In this document: positions 30,547 to 40,173 of the stretch, piece after piece
Layout of the letters: the number at the start of each line of letters is the position of its first letter
How positions within the stretch are numbered: position 1 is the first letter of the stretch
Assembly: GCA_003545705.1 (NCBI GenBank)
Contig: QVLQ01000011.1
Coordinates: forward strand, 1,086,597 to 1,150,596
Source: Acidomyces sp. 'richmondensis'
Taxonomy: Eukaryota; Ascomycota; Dothideomycetes; Mycosphaerellales; Teratosphaeriaceae
Reading direction: 5' to 3'
Length of the DNA: 64,000 nucleotides
Program-made: the position numbers and the translations under genes
Notes under the pieces: model-generated
What the model saw: the letters and a program-made list of their open reading frames with translations, nothing else
Database searches by the model: none
What the model was told of the DNA's origin: nothing

Positions 30547-33500
30547 CTAGCCTCTTACCAGGTCCCTTCCATCTGTCTCTCTTCTTTCTCTCTCCTGTTC
30601 CTCATCCCTTGCTAGGGAGAATTGATCTAGGACTGCTTCTTGGATCATCCACCTTACTGCTGCTGTAAGGCCCCTCCTTGTGTTTGCCAGGTCCTTCCAG
30701 TTTGATGTCCCTGCCTCTCTAAATAGTCTTTCTCTTGCTTCCTGTTTTTCAGGGCAGAAAATTAGGATGTGCTTCACTGTCTGTGTTCTATATCCACAGG
30801 TGCATTCAGGTCTGGCTCCTGGGACCCTCCTTTTAGTCAGATAAGCTCCTAGGCCTATGTGTTCGGTCCTAATCAAGGTAGCCATCGTACTTTGTGGTCT
30901 AGTCCAGCCTTTGTGTAGCCTTAATCCTCCTCCCTGTCTTAGTGTAGTCCATACTGCTGGTATCTCCTGTCCAGGTTGGGCTTGCTGCTTTCTCTGTCTT
31001 TCTTGTTCCCACCTCTTATCCCATTGTTCTTGAAGCCACTAGTCTTTCTTTTCCTTTCTTCTAATATCTAAGTGTTCTTGGCTTCTTTGTGTCTCTATTA
31101 GCTTATTCCATCTCTCCTTCGTTGTTATTCCTGTCTGGGCTCTTATTATTCTATTTCTCCCTTTTTTGCATATCAGGGCTACTTGATTACATTTCTCTTT
31201 AATGTATTGGGTAACTGGGAGATCCTGGGTCTTCTGAGCATGTTGTCTTGCTAGTTCTTGGGTATACAGAGCTAGAGGGGGGATGTCTGCTTCATTTTGG
31301 AGAACCGCTTCTGGTACGCTTTTGTAGGCACCTGTGATATGCCTTAGGGCCTGATTTTGGATCTTCTCTAGGGCTGTTGTCTGCCTAGAATAGGAGCCTC
31401 GATCCTTTGCTGGTTGGGTCCATATTGGGCATCTATACGTTATGCCTGGTCTCACTACTGCTGTATAGAGGTGTCTAGCTTTCTGGAATGTAGCTCCCCA
31501 TGTGGATTTGCATAGCCTCTGGAGTGATTGCATCTGGTTTTGGCCTTTTTCAGCTGCTTTCTTTATATGAGGACCCCATTGGAGCTTTGTATCTACCCAG
31601 ACTCCTAGGAGCCTTAGGGATGGGACTGGTCCTGCCTGGAAGCCTTGAATGTCTACTGTAGCTTGCAAGTTGTGTCTTTTCCTGCTTCGTGTGAAGTGGA
31701 TAAGTTGGTACTTCTGTGGGGCAAAGGCTGCCCCATGCTGCGCTGCCCACCTGAGGCACTTTGCATGTGCTGCTTCTAGCCTTTGGCAGTTTTCTTCTGT
31801 TGTCTTTCCAAACGTTAGGATATTGGTGTCATCTACAAACCCTAGCGCTGTTGTAGGGCCCTCTTCTAGCATTGGGAGGAGTGTTGAGGCAAATAGCAGG
31901 AAGAGGATAGGTGACAGGGTAGAACCTTGGGGTATCCCAGTAGGCTGTGGTCTGGCCTAGTCTTTATAATCTCCTAGCTTAAGGCATGTTGTCCTATCCT
32001 TAAGGAAAGACTGAACAAATCCTGTGATTGTTGGGGGAAATCCTTTCATCTTCAGGTTGTGGATGAGTCTTTGGTGGGATACATTGTCAAATGCCCCTGA
32101 GATGTCTAGGCACAACATAGACGCTACTATCCTTGGATTGTTTTCCCAGATAGTGTGGACTTGTTCTGTGACAAACTCTATCGCTGAGAGGGTGGATCTT
32201 CCTGGTCTTGCCCCCATTTGGGAATCTGGCAGGAGCTTCCTCTGTTCTGCTTCCTTAGATATCCTCCTAGCTGCTACTGCTTCTAGAACCTTTGCGAGTG
32301 TATTAAGCAGGGCTATAGGTCTGTATGCTCCAGCCTTTGTGTAGTCTGGCTTCTGTGGTTTCCTAAGGACTACTGTAATGGAATGTTTAAAGGGGTTCGG
32401 GTGGTGTTGTTTCTGGAGGCATGCTGTAAAGAGTCTGGCTAGGGTCGGAGCTAGCGTGTGTCTGCATGCTTTTAGGAAGGTGTTTGGGATCCTATCTGGT
32501 CCTGGGGCTTTGTTTGGTGGGAGCCTTTTTAGGATTCCTAGGATCTCCTCTTCTGTGACCTTAGGGCTTACTGGGAATGGATCAGGATATCTTGCTCTTG
32601 GGAGGTCTGATAAATCTGCTGGCTTTGGCTCTGGGAAGAAGTGTGCTGCTAGTATATCTGCTTTCCCTTTGTATGTAGTTACCTCTTCACCCTGGCTATT
32701 AGTCATTGCTGGGAATTGTGGTAGGGTGGTTTGCTGGTCTGCTTTCTCCCTTGCCCACCTTGCTAACTTCCATATCTTGTTTTCTTTGCCTGTACCTTCT
32801 GTAATCAGTCTTCTCCAAGCTAGGTTGGTATCTCTTCTGATCTGCTTGCCTTTAGCCTTAGATGAGGCCAGGTATGCCTGGAGGCTTGCTTCCGTTCTGT
32901 CTTGTCCCCAGATCCGTCGCATTTTCCTAGTCTGTTTTACCAATCTTTGGCTTTCCTCTGTCTACGTTATCTTAGCAAATCTGGATGGTTTGGCTTTTGG
33001 AACTCTCTGTTCTATAGTTTGCTGGATAATTTCCTAGGTCTGTTGTATAGTCCTGTCTATCTCCTCTGTTGTCTCCAGTGGATCCAAGGTAAGGGTATCT
33101 AATCTTTCTTGGAGCGATGTGCGTATAGCCTCCCAATCTGCCTTTTTCCATTGTAGTCTCGCCTGCTGGGATTCTTTTATTGTCCTTATAGTTTGGAATG
33201 TAGTTTGGATTGGTTTGTAGTCTGATCCTGTTTCAAGATCCTCTCTAATCCTGCATTTGGTGACGCTTTCTCTTAGTAGTTCTGTGCTAAAGGTGAGGTC
33301 TAGGGTCTGACAGCTTCTTGAGGTTTCCCAAGTGATTGCCCCTGGTTCCGTGAGGAGGTGCAATCTCTTTTCCTTAATTATCTCAATAAAGGTATCGGCT
33401 GCTTTGTGCTGGGTCTGGATCAGGTTTCCCCCCCATTTAGGGTGGTGGAGGTTGAAGTCTCCTAGGAGTATATGCTCTACTTCTTCGGATTCCTGGATTG

Positions 33501-33888
33501 CTTTCGGGATTAGGGGTATGGTTCCTAATCCCTGGTCTGTGTATGGTCTATAGGGGTTGTAGCAGTTATAGATGTGGATAATTAGGTCCTCTGTTTTTAA
33601 TTTAAGGGTGGCTAGGTCTCCTGAATGGCATATAGCTTCCCAGCTTGTAGTGGCTATTTCTTTTGTGATATAGATTGCTGTCCTTGGGCAGTGGTCATCT
33701 GGCAAGATTGTGTGGTAACCTGGATGGGTAACTGTCTTCCTAGTTCTAGGGTTAATCCATAGTTCTTGTATTGCTATAATATGGTGTTCTTCTGGTCTCA
33801 TTTGTTGGAGGAAGGGGGTTTGGATTTTGTAGCTGCTATGGTTTGTGTTATACTGCAGTATTGTGATCTCTTTTAGGCTACTGCTCAT
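30547..33888 (-). pseudogene. LINE A ORF2 (APE endonuclease, reverse transcriptase, CCHC tail), four TAG stops
   Basis: The ATG at 33888 overlaps the ORF1 stop (ATGAGCAGTAG), suggesting coupled termination and restart. The endonuclease part has NTNHSSYK, AIQELWINP, LLGDFNLHHPKWGG and a GSDYKPI end block. The RT runs from KAPGPDRIPNTFLKACR through ARPGRSTLSAIEFV, LDISGAFDNVSHQRL and the FVDDTNIL active site (about 31840). The tail MATLIRTEHIGLGAYLTKR...CTCGYRTQTVKHILIFC has a C-x-C...H...C motif. The four stops (about 33034, 32946, 31957, 31039) are all TAG at expected Gln or Trp. Copies this close to intact could once have been mobile. Confidence 0.85.
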
Positions 33889-35198
33889 TGTTGATCTGCT
33901 GCTGTACAGTCTCCTGGGCTGTTTCATCCTCTTCTAGCTCGGTGTTTTGCATTTGTTGGTCCTGTAAGCTATCTGCATTCTGGGATGTAGGAAATCTTAG
34001 CTTGTTCTGTCCCGGGTGTGTCCCTGCTTTCCTGATGTCTGTAGTCCCTACAGGCCTACCTGGTGGTTTTCTTACGCTGGTCTGTGTTCTTGCAGCAGTG
34101 TCTTGATTGCCGCTTGCCTGGTTTCTTCTTTTCCGTGGATTGGGGATTGTGGTCCATTCCTCCTGTTGCTGAGTTGGGTAGGGCGCTGTTGTATTCTCCC
34201 ATTTCCTGCTGATCAGGGCTTGGAAAGATCTTGCTTTAAGTTTAGCTGCTTGTTTGATCTTGCAGATTGTTGCCTATGATGGGTGGTCTCCCTTGCAGTT
34301 GCTACACTTATTTACTGTGCTCTGGCAGGTGTCTGTTCTGTGGCCTCCTGAGCATTTCCCACATACAGTCTTTGCTCTACAGTGTTTAGCAATGTGGTTA
34401 AAGAGGCCGCAGTTTAGGCATTGAGTTGCTCGTTGTTGTGGGTGGAACTCTTCTGCTATTAGGAGTGTCCCGTTGTGGACCAGCCCTTTCCTTACTAAGT
34501 CTCTGACCTGCTGTGCACTTTGTACAGATAGTATAAGGGATGAATGGGTTTTCCCCTCTCTTGCTTTACTACTCTTTAACTAGGACGCCCTTAACACCTT
34601 TATATTAGGGTGGAGCCTTCCATTTTCCTCTTGGATCCTTTGGAGGGCCTGTGTCTGGGCGGGGTTTATGCCACCCGCTACCCTCACCCCGTGGATGATT
34701 GCCTGGAATTGGGGTATACTCGGGCATGCTGAGGGGTACTGCTCTTGGATCCACTTCTGATCCTCTAGTAGTCTGTCCTTTGCAGCTCCTGATCCTGCGA
34801 AGATTTTGATGTCCCCACTCTCCAGCTTCTTCACTGCTATTATCTGAGGGTTATTAAGTTCCTCTAGGATCTCTTTGTTGGTCTTTCCCCTTATCTTGGT
34901 TCGATCTTCTTCTCTTTCTATCCTTATAGATAGGGTGTTGCTCTCAATAGGGGTTGGAGGGGGTCGTGGTGCTGTATGTTGGTGTTGGGCAGCTACCTGA
35001 GCCTAGGTGTTTGCGGTAGGGGTAGTTTGTTGTTTTTTAAGTGTGTTATGGATATCTTGAAGCGCTTGTGAGATGTTCTGGTCTTGTGCCTGGTAGGACA
35101 GGCAGGTGTGGGCTCTTTGGAGGAGGGGGAGGAGGGATTGGACTTCGGGGATTCTGCATGTTTGGTGAGCGGCTAGGGCTGTCTGGATGTCATCAGTA

Positions 35199-35263
35199 AC
35201 GTAATCGACGGTCAAACGAGCCACCCCACCAAGCGAGCCACGAAATTCCCTCTCATCTACTTC
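35199..35263 (+). repeat. Left terminal inverted repeat of the pogo-type element
   Basis: 65 bp, perfect inverse of 36973-37037. It contains CAAACGAGCCACC and AAGCGAGCCACG, two related short motifs that may be transposase sites. It overlaps the transposase stop codon by two bases at the inner edge. Confidence 0.93.
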
Positions 35264-36953
35264 AAGACGACCTTGTAGCCGCCACAACGATGCAGTCGCT
35301 ATCAGAATCGCTAAATACAATTTCAATATCCTCTTCTTTATTATTATCAATTATTGTGGCCTTAGCTCCCTCTTTCACCTTCTTCTTCGGCTTCTTCTGA
35401 GCTGCTTCAAGCTCAGCCTGCTTCGCAATATCGAGTACTTCTTGAGTGCTAAACACGAATTTACCTTTCAAGGCTATCCTCTTCCCTTTTTTACGCTGCT
35501 TACGAGCCTGTAGAAGAGATTCAGCATCAGTAAGCCGCTTCCGAAGTAAAGCAACCTCACTTTGCGCTGTTTCAAGCGCACGGGTTATCCGCTTCGTATA
35601 GCGCTTAGCAGGTGAAAGAAGCGGTTGCTCTTTATCTAGCTCAGAGTGCAAGAGAGCATTAGCCTCACGTAGCTCTGTACCATCTGGTGGTGAGCTTGCT
35701 AAAAGTGATAGATCGAGCGGGTGCGAGACCTGTTCTTGGGGCGGAGGAGGTGGTGTTTGCGGTAACTGCCTGATCTTATTAAGGACTTGAATCGGACTCA
35801 AGGGCCAGAGGCCAGTCGCTTTCCAGCCACTTTGGATATTTGCTTGCGTAATCGCTTTGTCTCGAGCGTGGATATACGCCCTAGTCCATTCGACTCGTGG
35901 TGTACGGCCCGGGTCAAGGCGAGTGAGCTTGTCTGTTTCTGCTGCAAGAGCCTTTTTTAGCGGTGAGAATACGCTTACGTCAAGCGGCTGCAGCGCATGC
36001 GAGCAGTGTGGCGGTAAGATGAGGATATCTATCGCATTATCCATACAGAAGGCGATAAAATCTGCAGTGATGTGGCTACTATGGCCGTCCATAATAAGCA
36101 GGCGGCGCTCCTCAGGGCTCACGGGCCTCGTACAAGGCTCGAATACAGTTCGTATCCATTCGAAAGCATGGCTATTTGATGTCCAGCCGCTATTGCTCGT
36201 ACTGAATCGCCAATCGAGCGGCGCGCCTACGGGTATCCAGCTCGTATTCGTATACTCGGCCTTAAATATCAGAAGCGGTGGAATCGCGTACCCAGCAGCA
36301 CTTACGCACTCAACTGCAGTTATCCACTCCTGACGCCCTTTGATCACCTTCCAGCTTGATCTCTCTCGAATATTTACTAATACTCTTGATGACTGGCTAG
36401 CACCAATTGCAAAGCCTGACTCATCCATGTTATATATCCGTTCAGGTAGGTACTGGTGTTGGATATAGAGGGCCGTAACTGCGTCAAACCAGCCTTGTAC
36501 GGTGGCGGTATTGAGAGCGGTATATCGAGCGCTCTCAATCTGTCGCGTCCAGACACCTTGTATCTCTGGATATCGTGTACGGAAGCGGTCTAGCCAGTGC
36601 TTGCCAATAGGCCGCCGGTGAGGCGCCTGCTTAGAGAGCTGGTAGCGCTGGCTTCGGATAGTCTCAGCTAGTTCAAGAGCCAGCGCTGGCGATATAGGGT
36701 ACCCAGTATGTGTAAGATGAGTGATCCATTTGATGAGAGTCCTCTCTTCAGCACTCGAGAGTATCTGCTGAGATTCGCGTGAATACTGATAAGAACCGCG
36801 ACCGGCCATTCGGTGTTGTAAGGTACTTCTAGGAATTGCAAATGCATATGCAGTAGCTCGAATCGACGAATAGCGCTTAGTACGATAAGCAGTAATAGCC
36901 TCTTGAATGATAGATTCAGAGAACGCGTAAGAATCGCGTTTAGACACGTCCAT
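35262..36953 (-). CDS. Pogo/Fot1-type DDE transposase (563 aa, intact)
   Basis: The frame is uninterrupted from ATG to TGA with no intron. N-terminus: a psq-like helix-turn-helix (ESIIQEAITAYRTKRYSSIRATAYAFAIPRSTL, about 14-46). Then a CENP-B-type HTH (EERTLIKWITHLTHTGYPIS...GKHWLDRFRTRYPEI, about 69-131). The DDE_1 core has Asp177 in IYNMDESGFAIG, Asp289 in LLIMDGHSSH and Asp325 in HALQPLDVSVFSPLK; the last two are 35 residues apart (DD35D). The C-terminus is a basic coiled-coil-like stretch followed by an acidic tail (EEDIEIVFSDSDSD). Such enzymes cut and paste their element at TA. No RIP-type stop is present, unlike the surrounding LINE, so it is younger than the RIP damage. Confidence 0.96.
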   Translation of the reverse strand: MDVSKRDSYAFSESIIQEAITAYRTKRYSSIRATAYAFAIPRSTLQHRMAGRGSYQYSRESQQILSSAEERTLIKWITHLTHTGYPISPALALELAETIRSQRYQLSKQAPHRRPIGKHWLDRFRTRYPEIQGVWTRQIESARYTALNTATVQGWFDAVTALYIQHQYLPERIYNMDESGFAIGASQSSRVLVNIRERSSWKVIKGRQEWITAVECVSAAGYAIPPLLIFKAEYTNTSWIPVGAPLDWRFSTSNSGWTSNSHAFEWIRTVFEPCTRPVSPEERRLLIMDGHSSHITADFIAFCMDNAIDILILPPHCSHALQPLDVSVFSPLKKALAAETDKLTRLDPGRTPRVEWTRAYIHARDKAITQANIQSGWKATGLWPLSPIQVLNKIRQLPQTPPPPPQEQVSHPLDLSLLASSPPDGTELREANALLHSELDKEQPLLSPAKRYTKRITRALETAQSEVALLRKRLTDAESLLQARKQRKKGKRIALKGKFVFSTQEVLDIAKQAELEAAQKKPKKKVKEGAKATIIDNNKEEDIEIVFSDSDSDCIVVAATRSS

Positions 36954-36972
36954 CGTAAAGAGTAAACGTGTC

Positions 36973-37037
36973 GAAGTAGATGAGAGGGAATTTCGTGGCT
37001 CGCTTGGTGGGGTGGCTCGTTTGACCGTCGATTACGT
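36973..37037 (-). repeat. Right terminal inverted repeat of the pogo-type element
   Basis: 65 bp, perfect inverse of the left end, next to the TA at 37038-37039. The transposase start codon lies 20 bp inside it, so the repeat probably also contains the promoter. Confidence 0.93.
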
Positions 37038-37291
37038 TAAGGGTGAGTATGTTCTGTTGTATAGCTGTGTTCTCTGTCCGCTTGTTTGGCTTTGTAGTGT
37101 GGCTTCTCGGCCCTTTGTTTGGGAGGTGAGGGTCCTTGTGGGAGTCCTTGGGATGGAGGGTGGCATCCTCCTTCCTTTGGTCTTCCATTGGAAGTTTCGA
37201 GTGTTCACAGTTATAAATAAGGGAATATATAAGACTCCAGTAATTTTGCCAAATTTTTTGTTGATCGGTGTGACAATATTTGATCGGTGTC

Positions 37292-37880
37292 CTATATAAT
37301 ATATACTATTCTTTTCTAATTACGGAAAACACCCGAACCTCTTTTCAGAACCACGTAATCACCCAAATGTATAAAGAGCTCTCGTCGCTTTAGGGAAAAT
37401 GCGAAGTCTCTATAACGAACTCTATACACATATTCAAAAGACCTAATAGAGAATGATTACGAACGACCAATCAAAATAGGCACCTTAGCTAAAAAAGGGG
37501 GATAAAGTATACCTACTTACCAAAAACCTAAGGACAAAAAGAAACTCAAAAAAACTGGATTATATCAAAGTCGGACTATTTTTGATCGAAGAACAAAGGG
37601 GACCGGTAAACTACCGGCTTGCACTTCTAAAAGACGCAAAAATCCACCCTATATTCCACGTCTTATTATTAGAACCAGCAGACCCGGAAACACCGTACCA
37701 AAACACCTTCTATTATAAGGAAGAAGAGGAAAACGAGTTCGAGGTTGAAAAGATCCTAGAGCAAAGCGGTTAGAACTATCTTGTTAAATAGAAGGGATAT
37801 CTAGACTCGGAAAATACGTAGGAACTACGTACAAATCTCACGAACTGCCGGCTACTTCTGAAGAAGTTCTACTAAGATCA
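37292..37880 (+). pseudogene. Gypsy integrase C-terminal part and chromodomain
   Basis: Beyond LINE A copy 3 the gypsy sequence resumes. From 37582 the frame reads GPVNYRLALLKDAKIHPIFHVLLLEPADP, the GPY/F-type end of the integrase. Next comes ENEFEVEKILEQSG, a TAG where Trp is expected, NYLVK, another TAG at the next Trp, then KGYLDSENT: a chromodomain (xVExIL...YLVKWKGY pattern) whose aromatic cage is partly lost to stops. A chromodomain marks the element as a chromovirus that targets heterochromatin. Confidence 0.82.
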
Positions 37881-37948
37881 AAAGACCAATCGACCCCGTC
37901 GAGATCAGCCTACTAAGAGGGACTCATTATAAGGCGATCGTCGAAAGG

Positions 37949-38395
37949 CTAAGGGGAAAGGGTAGGGAGCTCTACCGCCACCGGCTCAGAAGAAGAAGCA
38001 AGCAGCGATCTTTCCTGCTCTTCGGCCTCTTCAATAGAAGCCAGCTCCTTATCGAAAGCGGCGCCTTCTTGTCTCTCAGAAAAGCGAAGTTGTTTCCGAA
38101 GCCGACGTATCCGAGCCTGTTATATACGGATCTTCGCAAGCAGCGCTTCCTACTCTGTACGAATCCTCGCTAACAGTATTTCTTGTTCTTCAACCAACTT
38201 CTCTTCCTCATCCTCCGCGCGTTCCAACTGCTCTTTCAGCCGTAACCGTATCGAACGGAGTTTATCAAACTCAGTACGAGTAACTACTAAGTCGCATTTT
38301 CGCGTACGGCGAACACACTCCGCGCATCGACTAGAGCGAAGATCGACCTTATAGTCGAGCTAGTAGGATTTGCAATAGGCACACGGGGTTGGCAT
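37949..38395 (-). pseudogene. Antisense accessory ORF of the gypsy element: Cys-cluster plus coiled coil, three stops
   Basis: On the strand opposite to gag-pol, between the chromodomain and the 3' LTR, a 149-codon frame starts at ATG 38395 (MPTPCAYCKSY) and ends at TAG 37949. It has CAYC, then CAECVRRTRKCD, a C-x2-C / C-x2-C-x5-C arrangement. Then comes a long Glu/Leu/Arg-rich heptad-like stretch (TEFDKLRSIRLRLKEQLERAEDEEEKLVEEQ...), a second basic helix and an acidic end. Only three in-frame stops occur, at positions compatible with Gln or Trp. Similar CxECVRRGRKCD/coiled-coil frames recur in fungal genomes to my knowledge; their function is not known to me. Confidence 0.65.
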
Positions 38396-38556
38396 TGTAA
38401 TTCCATCACGCTCAATACACTGAGCAAGGTGCTTCCGACGAACTGATAATAACCGATAGTAACGGAAAGGCATCACGAAAGAAGGGTGATTACAGAAAAG
38501 GTAGCACTACGACGCTATATTAGCCCGAGACGGCGCTAACTAAAAAGGGGGAATAG

Positions 38557-38791
38557 TGTTACGGGTCATAACAACTAAGGAAGGTTTACCGAAGCTCCGT
38601 CCTACGAACGATAGCTAGAAAGCTGGACCAATCAGGAAGCGAGCACAGCGATCACTATGATCACCGGATCACCCTCGGAGTGATCACAGTGATCACAGTG
38701 ATCAGGGTGATCATACGAGTTACGAACAGTATATAGGAATCGAAGTTGAAGCCTTAAGCTCCAACTTCGTGTTTAACTCAATTGTTAATCT
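38557..38791 (+). repeat. 3' LTR of the gypsy element, truncated
   Basis: Starts TGTTACGGGTCATAAC after a GGGGGAATAG purine tract and matches the 5' LTR to ...AATTGTTAATCT, where LINE B copy 1 takes over. Differences from the 5' LTR are few and of C/T type (for example CACCATG against CACTATG). Confidence 0.88.
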
Positions 38792-38796
38792 GGAAA

Positions 38797-40173
38797 TGGA
38801 GATTGACAGCGAGGGACCTACCACTCCAAAAAAAATCATAGGCTGTAAAAGGCCTATTGAAACCCCACAGCGCCCCCGCGCTAATGCAGCAAGACGTCAA
38901 CTGATACCGGCAATACCTTTACTAAGCAAAAAGACCCTATTGCAAGCTAAACAAAATAAAGAAGACAGTTCAGAGGAAGAGGAGGAGGGTGATGAGGAAG
39001 AGGAGGAGGAGGAGGAAAAGGAGGGAGAGAAAGAGGAGGAAATCAACAGAGAGAAAGAAAAAGAGGTATCAAGCCTTATTTATAAGGCCAGAGACCTTAT
39101 CGTTAAGGCAGCAAGCCTTACCAAAAATCGCCAAGAACAGACTAATCTCCTTGACCTCGTACACATCTTCAGGGAATATACGGAGCAAGGCACAGTACTC
39201 TCTAGTACCAAGCTTATTGCTAATAGAGCAAGCGAACTTACGGCAGTTGCTAAGGCAGCTACTAGCGCTATCCGTACCCAAACAGCTACATACGCTGACG
39301 CAGTAAAGGCTGGAACTAAGCCAGGCGTCAATCCGGTAATACAACAGGCAGGGAGGAGCAACCAATCCCAAGCCGAGAGAACAAGCCCTAAGGAGACGTC
39401 CAAAACTGAGTCAATTGTAGTCTCCCTAAAAGGGGAAGCTAGTAAAGATATAGGCGCTGACTTCTTCAACCTAAGGAACAGGGTAAATAAGGCGATAGGA
39501 GGACCGGCAGTTGCCTCTATCCGCTGGACCCTAAATAAGGAGAAGCCAAACCTTATCCTCACCCTTACACACGAGTACCCGGCCAGTAGGGTGCTAGCAA
39601 GCTTTAACAAGTGGCAGAGTGTTCTAATAGCCGACAGTGCTATAGCTAACACTAACTGGCATAAAGTGCTAATACACGGAGCCCCTACCTCAGTGTTCAA
39701 TACTGAAGGAGGAATGGACCTTATCGTAGACGAGATCAAGACATTCAACCAGGGCTTAGAGCCAGTAGGGGTTCCCTATTGGCTTACATCCAAGGAACGC
39801 CGGCAAAACCAACGAGCAGGCACAGTTATAGTAGCCTTTAAATCCGAAAAAGAGGCTAATACCGTTATACAACATAGTATATCAATTGCCGGTCTCCGCC
39901 TTAAAGCTGAGAAGATGCTACGGACCCCTAGAACCTCGCAATGTTCTAGGTGCCTAGGCTTCGGGCACAGGGACATTAAATGCCGTAAGGCATTTAAATG
40001 CCGTCTATGCGCCGAGGAATATAGCTCTAAACAACACAAATGCGGAGCCTGTTGATCAACCGAGCTATGCCAACATATAAAGGCTAAGTGCTTCAACTAT
40101 AGCGGCAAACATACAGCGGACTCTAAGGACTACGAGACCTACCTAACTATCAGAAATGTTAGAAAGGAATCTT
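38797..40173 (+). pseudogene. LINE B ORF1 (gag-like, coiled coil and CCHC knuckles), stopped at 40053
   Basis: The frame opens MEIDSEGPTTPKKIIGCKRP, then has a long Glu-rich stretch (about residues 60-100). Next is a region with YADAVKAGTKPG and a Pro/Gln/Ser linker, an RRM-like fold candidate (SIVVSLKGEAS...FFNLRNRVNKAI), and CCHC knuckles starting CSRCLGFGHRDIKC. A TGA at 40053 interrupts the knuckle array where copy 2 has Arg. The remaining sequence continues to the ORF2 overlap. The upstream LTR adds an in-frame ATG at 38769. ORF1 proteins bind LINE RNA. Confidence 0.82.

Larger units (their letters stand above)
35199..37037 (-). mobile_element. Intact-looking pogo/Fot1-type DNA transposon with 65-bp perfect inverted repeats
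   Basis: 1839 bp bounded by TA duplications (35197-35198 and 37038-37039). The first 65 bp (from ACGTAATCGACGG) are the exact reverse complement of the last 65 bp. Removing the element restores the LINE A sequence ...CATCAGTAAGGGTGAGTATG found in copy 4. It is the only element here with an undamaged transposase frame. It occurs once in complete form; decayed relatives are at 43790-50085 and 58917-59160. Confidence 0.96.
33878..37190 (-). pseudogene. LINE A ORF1 (gag-like RNA-binding protein), split by the pogo insertion
   Basis: The start MEDQRKEDATLHPKDSHKDPHLPNKGPRS (from 37188) is cut at 37039 and resumes at about 35198 with DDIQTALAAHQTCRIPEVQSLLPLL. The KKLESGDIKIFAGSGAAKDRLLED block is at 34834, then three CCHC knuckles at about 34260-34430. 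ORF1 ends at TAG 33878-33880. The in-frame stops I could find (for example at about 35001, 34578 and 34277) are all TAG at positions where other copies have Gln or Trp. ORF1 proteins of LINEs bind the element RNA and help integration. Confidence 0.8.
30361..37291 (-). mobile_element. LINE family A copy 3, complete, with a pogo transposon inside ORF1
   Basis: Flanked by the 14-bp duplication CTATATAATATATA (30347-30360 and 37292-37305). Without the 1839-bp pogo element and its TA duplication it is 5090 bp, which matches copy 4 (5078 bp). Read on the minus strand, the 5' end is at 37291, ORF1 with zinc knuckles runs to 33878, ORF2 with endonuclease, RT and a C-terminal CCHC-like motif runs from 33888 to 30547. 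It ends in a TAATAA/TTATTA-type repeat. It is the least damaged LINE A copy. Confidence 0.93.
24001..38791 (+). mobile_element. Ty3/gypsy chromovirus, RIP-damaged, carrying two younger insertions
   Basis: The LTRs begin TGTTACGGGTCAT at 24001 and 38557 and match for at least 235 bp with only a few C/T differences. The 3' LTR is cut at about 38791, where LINE B copy 1 begins. Inside, in order: gag, protease, RT, RNase H, integrase, chromodomain, then an antisense reading frame. The element is interrupted at 27088-28255 by a short LTR element and at 30361-37291 by LINE A copy 3. Without these it is about 6.7 kb. Stops fall at Gln/Trp codons throughout. A GGGGGAATAG purine tract precedes the 3' LTR. 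No target duplication can be checked because the right flank has been replaced. Confidence 0.9.

Noticed and set aside
32378..33037. 219-codon plus-strand frame across LINE A copy 3
   Set aside because: Shadow of ORF2 read on the wrong strand; the minus strand has clear endonuclease and RT motifs.
39080..39748. 222-codon minus-strand frame opposite LINE B ORF1 (and its copy at 59747-60370)
   Set aside because: It is the reverse shadow of the conserved ORF1 coding strand; Leu/Ser/Ala-rich with no family motif.
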